Origin: Nocardioidaceae bacterium
GTDB lineage: Bacteria; Actinomycetota; Actinomycetes; Propionibacteriales; Nocardioidaceae
DNA: 7,416 nucleotides
Assembly (NCBI GenBank): GCA_025966335.1
Contig: JAICRS010000151.1
Location: 1 to 7,416, forward strand
Direction: 5' to 3'
In this document: in pieces, positions 4,659 to 7,416 of the stretch
Numbering within the stretch: the first letter of the stretch is position 1
How the letters are laid out: each line of letters opens with the position of its first letter
Notes under the pieces: generated by a model
What the model saw: the letters and a program-made list of their open reading frames with translations, nothing else
Database searches by the model: none
Told to the model about the DNA's origin: nothing
Made by a program: the position numbers and the translations under genes

Positions 4659-5987
4659 TCAGGGGAGGAGCTGGTCCGCGCCGGTGTCGGGCAGGATGGT
4701 TTCCACCACGCCGCTGAGGCCATCGCTGAGGCCGCCGGTGACATCATCGCTGCCGGCGTCGCCGTCGCTGGTGCCATCGGTGGTGCCGTTGAGACCGTCG
4801 TTGAGGCCGTCCGCGAGGTCGCCGAGGCCGTCGTTCACGCCCTTCAGGCCCTTGTCCACGCCCTCAGTGACGTCCTTGACGATCTTCTTCGGGCCCTCGG
4901 TCAGCACGTCACCACCGGAGACCTGCCCGTTGGTGCCCGCAGTCGGCGTCGGCCAGGTCTTCGGGTCCAGGAGGTTCGGCGACGGGACGCTCCCCGGGTC
5001 GCCGGTCGGCGCGGCGGCAGGGGGCTGCACCGCAGGTCCGGAGCCGGGAGCGTCCCGGCCGGGTCCAGCCTCGCCGCCACGGCTGCGCTGCTCGCTCCCC
5101 GCACCGCGCTGCACGACCACCGGGTGACTGTTGTCCAGGGCGCCCGCCGAGGACACCGTGTCAAGCACCCGGTCCACCTCGCTTCGGGCCAGGATCAGGT
5201 CCGGGATCTCGAGCTCGGGCAGGCCGCTCGCGCACGTGCTGCACAGCGCGGCCGCGCGGGCGTCGATGTCGCGCAGCATGTGCGCGGCCTCGGTCAGCTC
5301 GTCCTGGGCCTCGGGAGGAAGCTCGGAGGTCAGCGACTCGAGGACCGTGATGCCCTCGGCGGCGAAGCTGCGGACCTCGAGCACCGCGTTCGGGTCGCGT
5401 GTCTCCTCGAAGGAGGTGAGCAGCAGGTCGGCACCCTCGCCAGCCTGGGTCACGAAGTCGGCGAGCGTGGCCGGGACCTCGGGAGCAGGCTGCGGCGACT
5501 CCTGGGCGATCAGCCGTTGGACCTCGTCGAGGCGGTCGCTGGCCTGGTGCAGGAGGTCGGTGCCCTTGCCGGCCGCGCTCAGGCTCAGTCCGGCCTCGGC
5601 GCGCTCGATGCCGCGTTTGATCGGGTAGAGCGCCTCGCCGGGCAGCGCGTTCTGTGCGGCAGCCGCCATCCCCGCCGTACCGCCGAGCAGCACGACCGCG
5701 GACGCGGCGGCGACCAGGCGCCGTTCACGGTTGCCGGGCGGACGGACCGGCAGCCGCAGGCTCGCGTTGTCCGCGGACAACACGGTCTCGGCCTCGGTCA
5801 TCAGCCGGGTGCGCAGGTCCCCGACGAACTCCGGACGCGGTGCGGCGTCCTGGTGCGAGCGCAGCGCGGTGACGACGCCGACCAGCTCCGCGACCTCGGC
5901 ACGGTGCGCGCCGGCGCCCCGCGCGCCGCCGTCCACAGCGGCCGCGAACTCCTCTGCGCGGCGTCGCGCAGTGAAGAGGGAGGTCAT
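4659..5987 (-). CDS. rsbN: membrane-anchored RsbN-type anti-sigma factor, DUF5667 protein
   Basis: This 442-residue protein is the probable partner of the BldN-type sigma factor encoded just upstream. The N-terminus (1-90: MTSLFTARRRAEEFAAAVDG...) resembles the sigma-binding domain of Streptomyces RsbN, which is cytoplasmic and binds sigma-BldN. One hydrophobic helix follows at about 91-111 after an Arg-rich stretch, predicting N-in, C-out topology. Next comes the DUF5667 signature NALPGEALYPIKRGIE (113-128), then helical sequence to about 285. Cys249 and Cys252 form CSTC on the outer side. A proline- and glycine-rich linker (about 300-360) leads to a Gly/Asp/Leu repeat tail (about 375-425). 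ATG at 5987 is chosen from the family N-terminus and an AGGA eight bases upstream; the frame stays open to 6086 but would include promoter sequence. It lies 109 bases after the sigma gene with its own promoter. Family fit is good; pairing with the neighbouring sigma factor is inferred from context. Confidence 0.82.
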   Translation of the reverse strand: MTSLFTARRRAEEFAAAVDGGARGAGAHRAEVAELVGVVTALRSHQDAAPRPEFVGDLRTRLMTEAETVLSADNASLRLPVRPPGNRERRLVAAASAVVLLGGTAGMAAAAQNALPGEALYPIKRGIERAEAGLSLSAAGKGTDLLHQASDRLDEVQRLIAQESPQPAPEVPATLADFVTQAGEGADLLLTSFEETRDPNAVLEVRSFAAEGITVLESLTSELPPEAQDELTEAAHMLRDIDARAAALCSTCASGLPELEIPDLILARSEVDRVLDTVSSAGALDNSHPVVVQRGAGSEQRSRGGEAGPGRDAPGSGPAVQPPAAAPTGDPGSVPSPNLLDPKTWPTPTAGTNGQVSGGDVLTEGPKKIVKDVTEGVDKGLKGVNDGLGDLADGLNDGLNGTTDGTSDGDAGSDDVTGGLSDGLSGVVETILPDTGADQLLP

Positions 5988-6030
5988 CGTCGTCGTCCTG
6001 TCGATCGTTCGTGGGTGCCTGACAACCCGT

Positions 6031-6059
6031 CTAACGACCCAGCCGAGGGCGAGGTTACG
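6031..6059 (-). promoter_or_regulatory. candidate sigma-BldN-dependent promoter of the rsbN homologue
   Basis: On the minus strand CGTAAC (plus-strand 6054-6059) is followed after 17 bases by CGTTAG (6031-6036). The Streptomyces sigma-BldN promoter bldMp1 is, as I recall, CGTAAC-N16-CGTTGA. Transcription would begin near 6024, about 37 bases before the anti-sigma ATG. In Streptomyces rsbN is itself a sigma-BldN target, which this element would reproduce. Confidence 0.6.
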
Positions 6060-6096
6060 GGGTGTGAGCGAACCCACCCTTGACAACCACCCCGGG

Positions 6097-6870
6097 TCAT
6101 CGGAGCCCTTCCGGGAGGAGCTTGGCGAGGTTGCGTACCCCGCGCAGCTGCAGCTGCTTCACCGCTCCGTCGCTGCGCCCGAGCACCTTCGCGGTCTCCG
6201 CGATGGACAGGCCCTGGAGGAACCGCATGATCAGGCACTCCTGCTGCTCGGTGGGCAGCTCGCCGAGCGCCTCGAGCAGGGCCTCGTTGGTGAGCGAGGC
6301 GAGTACGGCGTTCTCAGGGCCCTCGGTCGTCGAGTCATGAGCGCTCATGTCCTCGGTGGTGTACTCCAGGCGCGTGCGACCGGACTTGTAGTGGTCCGCG
6401 GTGAGGTTCCGGGCGATGGTCATCAGCCAGGCACCGAAGTCCTTGCCCTGCCACCGGAACGAGCTCATGCTCCGCAGCGCCCGGAAGAACGTCTCCGACA
6501 TGAGGTCCTCGGCCAGCGCGACCGATCCGACCCGGTAGTAGAGGAACCGGTAGACCGAGGGGTGGTAGTGGTCGTAGAGCAGGCCGAAGGCCTCCGCGTC
6601 GCCGCCGCGGGCCAGCTCGACCAGCGCGATCAGCCGCGACGCCTCGGCCTCGTCGAGCTCGGAGGAGCAGGCGAGGTCAGAGTCGGGGGTGGGTGTTCCG
6701 CCGGTTCCGGCGGCCGCCGGGTCGTAGTCCAGCGCCTCCGACATCAGCCAGGACGCGCCAGTCCCGGCAGGGCCGAAGCCGACCGGGACGGGGACCGGGT
6801 CTAGGACGTGCAGCAGCGCCAGGCGCAAGGCGGTGAAGCCGCGCTCAAAGTCTGCATCGCGCGTGAACAT
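6097..6870 (-). CDS. bldN: ECF-type RNA polymerase sigma factor of the BldN class with N-terminal pro-region
   Basis: This 257-residue sigma factor has a non-conserved N-terminal extension of about 77 residues and then the two ECF domains. Sigma region 2 spans about 86-160, with EAFGLLYDHYHPSVYRFLYY, AEDLMSETFFRALR and DFGAWLMTIARNLTADH. Region 4 spans about 194-250, with TEQQECLIMRFLQGLSIAET and the HTH GRSDGAVKQLQLRGVRNLAKLLP. Both domains and the end resemble Streptomyces BldN, whose roughly 86-residue pro-sequence is removed during development. ATG at 6870 has GGAGGG six bases upstream and is preferred to an in-frame GTG at 6912. The next gene encodes a matching RsbN-type anti-sigma factor. 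In Streptomyces, BldN drives bldM and the chaplin and rodlin coat genes; targets here are unknown, and a non-sporulating host would use it differently. Transcription probably starts from a sigma70-like promoter with a BldD-like box beside it. Confidence 0.87.
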   Translation of the reverse strand: MFTRDADFERGFTALRLALLHVLDPVPVPVGFGPAGTGASWLMSEALDYDPAAAGTGGTPTPDSDLACSSELDEAEASRLIALVELARGGDAEAFGLLYDHYHPSVYRFLYYRVGSVALAEDLMSETFFRALRSMSSFRWQGKDFGAWLMTIARNLTADHYKSGRTRLEYTTEDMSAHDSTTEGPENAVLASLTNEALLEALGELPTEQQECLIMRFLQGLSIAETAKVLGRSDGAVKQLQLRGVRNLAKLLPEGLR

Positions 6871-6915
6871 CGAACTCCCTCCCCGACCGCCACGGCCGGG
6901 CTCCCGATTCACACC

Positions 6916-6944
6916 AGGCTAGAGCGGCTCGTCCCGTTTGTGAA
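6916..6944 (-). promoter_or_regulatory. sigma70-like promoter of the bldN homologue
   Basis: On the minus strand TTCACA (plus-strand 6939-6944) and TAGCCT (6916-6921) are exactly 17 bases apart. The -35 differs from TTGACA at one position, and the -10 fits TANNNT. Transcription would start near 6909, leaving a leader of about 39 bases before the ATG at 6870. Confidence 0.6.
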
Positions 6945-6951
6945 CCGGTGA

Positions 6952-6966
6952 GTAACAAAGAGTTAC
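6952..6966. promoter_or_regulatory. BldD-like operator upstream of the bldN homologue
   Basis: GTAACAAAGAGTTAC is a 15-bp palindrome with 5-bp arms GTAAC and GTTAC. It matches eight of nine fixed positions of the BldD consensus as I recall it, NTNACNC(A/T)GNGTNAN; the exception is A for C at position 7. It lies seven bases upstream of the -35 hexamer. BldD, a c-di-GMP-controlled repressor, binds the bldN promoter in Streptomyces. Confidence 0.55.
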
Positions 6967-7006
6967 AACAGCCTTGGTGTCCCCGATCACACCATTTTGC
7001 CAGGAC

Positions 7007-7416
7007 CTACCGGACTTTTCGACGGATGGCCAGGCCGGCGGCGACGCTCCCGGTGGCGGCTCCGGCCAGGCCCGCGGCGAACAGCCCGGCGCGAGCGGCC
7101 TTCCGCCCGGTGCGGTAGTCCCGGATCCGCCAGCCGTTGGCCCGCGCGTGGTCGCGGAGCTTGGAGTCCGGGTTGATCACGCACGGGTCGCCGACCATGC
7201 TCAACATCGGCAGGTCGTTGTAGGAGTCGGAGTACGCCGAGCACTGGGTCAGGTCGAGCCCCTCCCGCTCGGCCAGGGCACGCACCGCCTCGCCCTTCGC
7301 CGGGCCGTGCAGCAGGTCGCCGACCAGCCGCCCGGTGTAGACGCCCTCGACGTGCTCGGCGACCGTGCCCATGGCACCGGTCAGGCCGAGTCGGCGGGCG
7401 ATGATCTGGGCGATCT
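7007..7416 (-). CDS. HAD-IB family phosphatase (SerB1-like) with C-terminal membrane helix, 3' part
   Basis: This is the C-terminal 136 residues of a haloacid dehalogenase-superfamily hydrolase; the 5' end lies beyond the right edge. Visible HAD elements are GRLVGDLLHGPAKGEAV, with the lysine of motif III, and AYSDSYNDLPML, whose aspartates form motif IV and bind the active-site magnesium. GDPCVINPDSKLRDHARANGW follows, typical of the HAD-IB subfamily that contains SerB1 (Rv0505c). Motif I with the nucleophilic aspartate is outside the window. The last 30 residues hold a hydrophobic Gly/Ala-rich segment (AGLFAAGLAGAATGSVAAGLA) before a basic end RRKVR, suggesting a single membrane anchor with the catalytic domain in the cytoplasm. 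The name SerB1 does not establish phosphoserine as substrate; some relatives act on lipid or other phosphates. The gene ends 137 bases before the sigma-factor ATG on the same strand, with that promoter between them. Confidence 0.87.
   Translation of the reverse strand, partial: IAQIIARRLGLTGAMGTVAEHVEGVYTGRLVGDLLHGPAKGEAVRALAEREGLDLTQCSAYSDSYNDLPMLSMVGDPCVINPDSKLRDHARANGWRIRDYRTGRKAARAGLFAAGLAGAATGSVAAGLAIRRKVR

Noticed and set aside
4664..4693. LPDTG near the C-terminus of the anti-sigma protein, resembling a sortase signal
   Set aside because: Only six residues follow it. A sorting signal needs a hydrophobic helix and a basic tail after the motif, and both are absent.
3194..4777. A 527-codon open frame on the minus strand
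   Set aside because: It is antisense to the acyltransferase gene, has an Arg/Gly-rich composition typical of GC-rich shadow frames, and shows no recognisable domain.
4732..4850. Repeated GCCGTC/GGTCGC-like units as a possible tandem repeat element
   Set aside because: They are explained by codons for the Gly/Asp/Leu-rich tail of the anti-sigma protein and do not form exact repeats.
5124..6083. A 319-codon open frame on the plus strand
   Set aside because: It is antisense to the anti-sigma gene and covers its promoter; the composition is that of a shadow frame.
6080..6085. TTGACA on the plus strand between the sigma and anti-sigma genes
   Set aside because: No -10 at suitable spacing and no plus-strand gene follows.
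6976..6993. Five-bp hairpin GGTGT/ACACC after the HAD gene as its terminator
   Set aside because: The stem is short, the loop is 8 bases and no U-tract follows; it is too weak to call.

Overview
The window is GC-rich actinobacterial DNA. Most codons end in G or C, starts are a mix of GTG and ATG, and gene ends are closely packed. Gene content and order resemble a block I recall from both Mycobacterium (Rv0500A - Rv0500B - galE2/Rv0501 - Rv0502 ... serB1) and Streptomyces (acuC - HTH - small ribosomal protein - NAD epimerase - acyltransferase - rsbN - bldN - HAD phosphatase). The flavour of the proteins suggests a Nocardioides-like member of the Propionibacteriales. That assignment is from memory of protein families, not from a search.

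Layout, left to right. The window opens inside an acuC-type deacetylase gene (+), cut by the left edge. Next comes a promoter with a short direct repeat and a structured leader, serving a small BldC/excisionase-type HTH gene (+) that ends before a strong hairpin. A secreted CAP-domain protein (-) faces it. After a 409-base divergent intergenic region, a tight + strand operon encodes the 33-residue ribosomal protein bS22, a GalE2-like nucleotide-binding SDR protein and a PlsC/MGAT-like acyltransferase; the last two genes overlap. Convergent to it on the - strand lies a two-gene regulatory unit: an ECF sigma factor of the BldN type with an N-terminal extension, then a membrane-anchored DUF5667/RsbN-type anti-sigma factor. 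Last, the 3' part of a HAD-IB phosphatase gene with a C-terminal membrane helix (-) runs off the right edge.

How the parts may work together. The most notable content is regulatory. In Streptomyces, BldD represses bldN, sigma-BldN drives rsbN, and RsbN holds sigma-BldN at the membrane. Here the bldN homologue has a sigma70-like promoter with a 15-bp palindrome matching the recalled BldD consensus at 8 of 9 fixed positions, directly upstream of the -35 hexamer. The rsbN homologue has a CGTAAC-N17-CGTT element of the sigma-BldN type. The window therefore appears to hold the whole control loop in one small locus, beside a BldC-family HTH gene. The adjacent operon couples a ribosomal protein to probable lipid-modifying proteins. 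Its SDR member lacks the catalytic tyrosine, so it is probably not a normal epimerase. I see no mobile element, CRISPR array, rRNA or tRNA.
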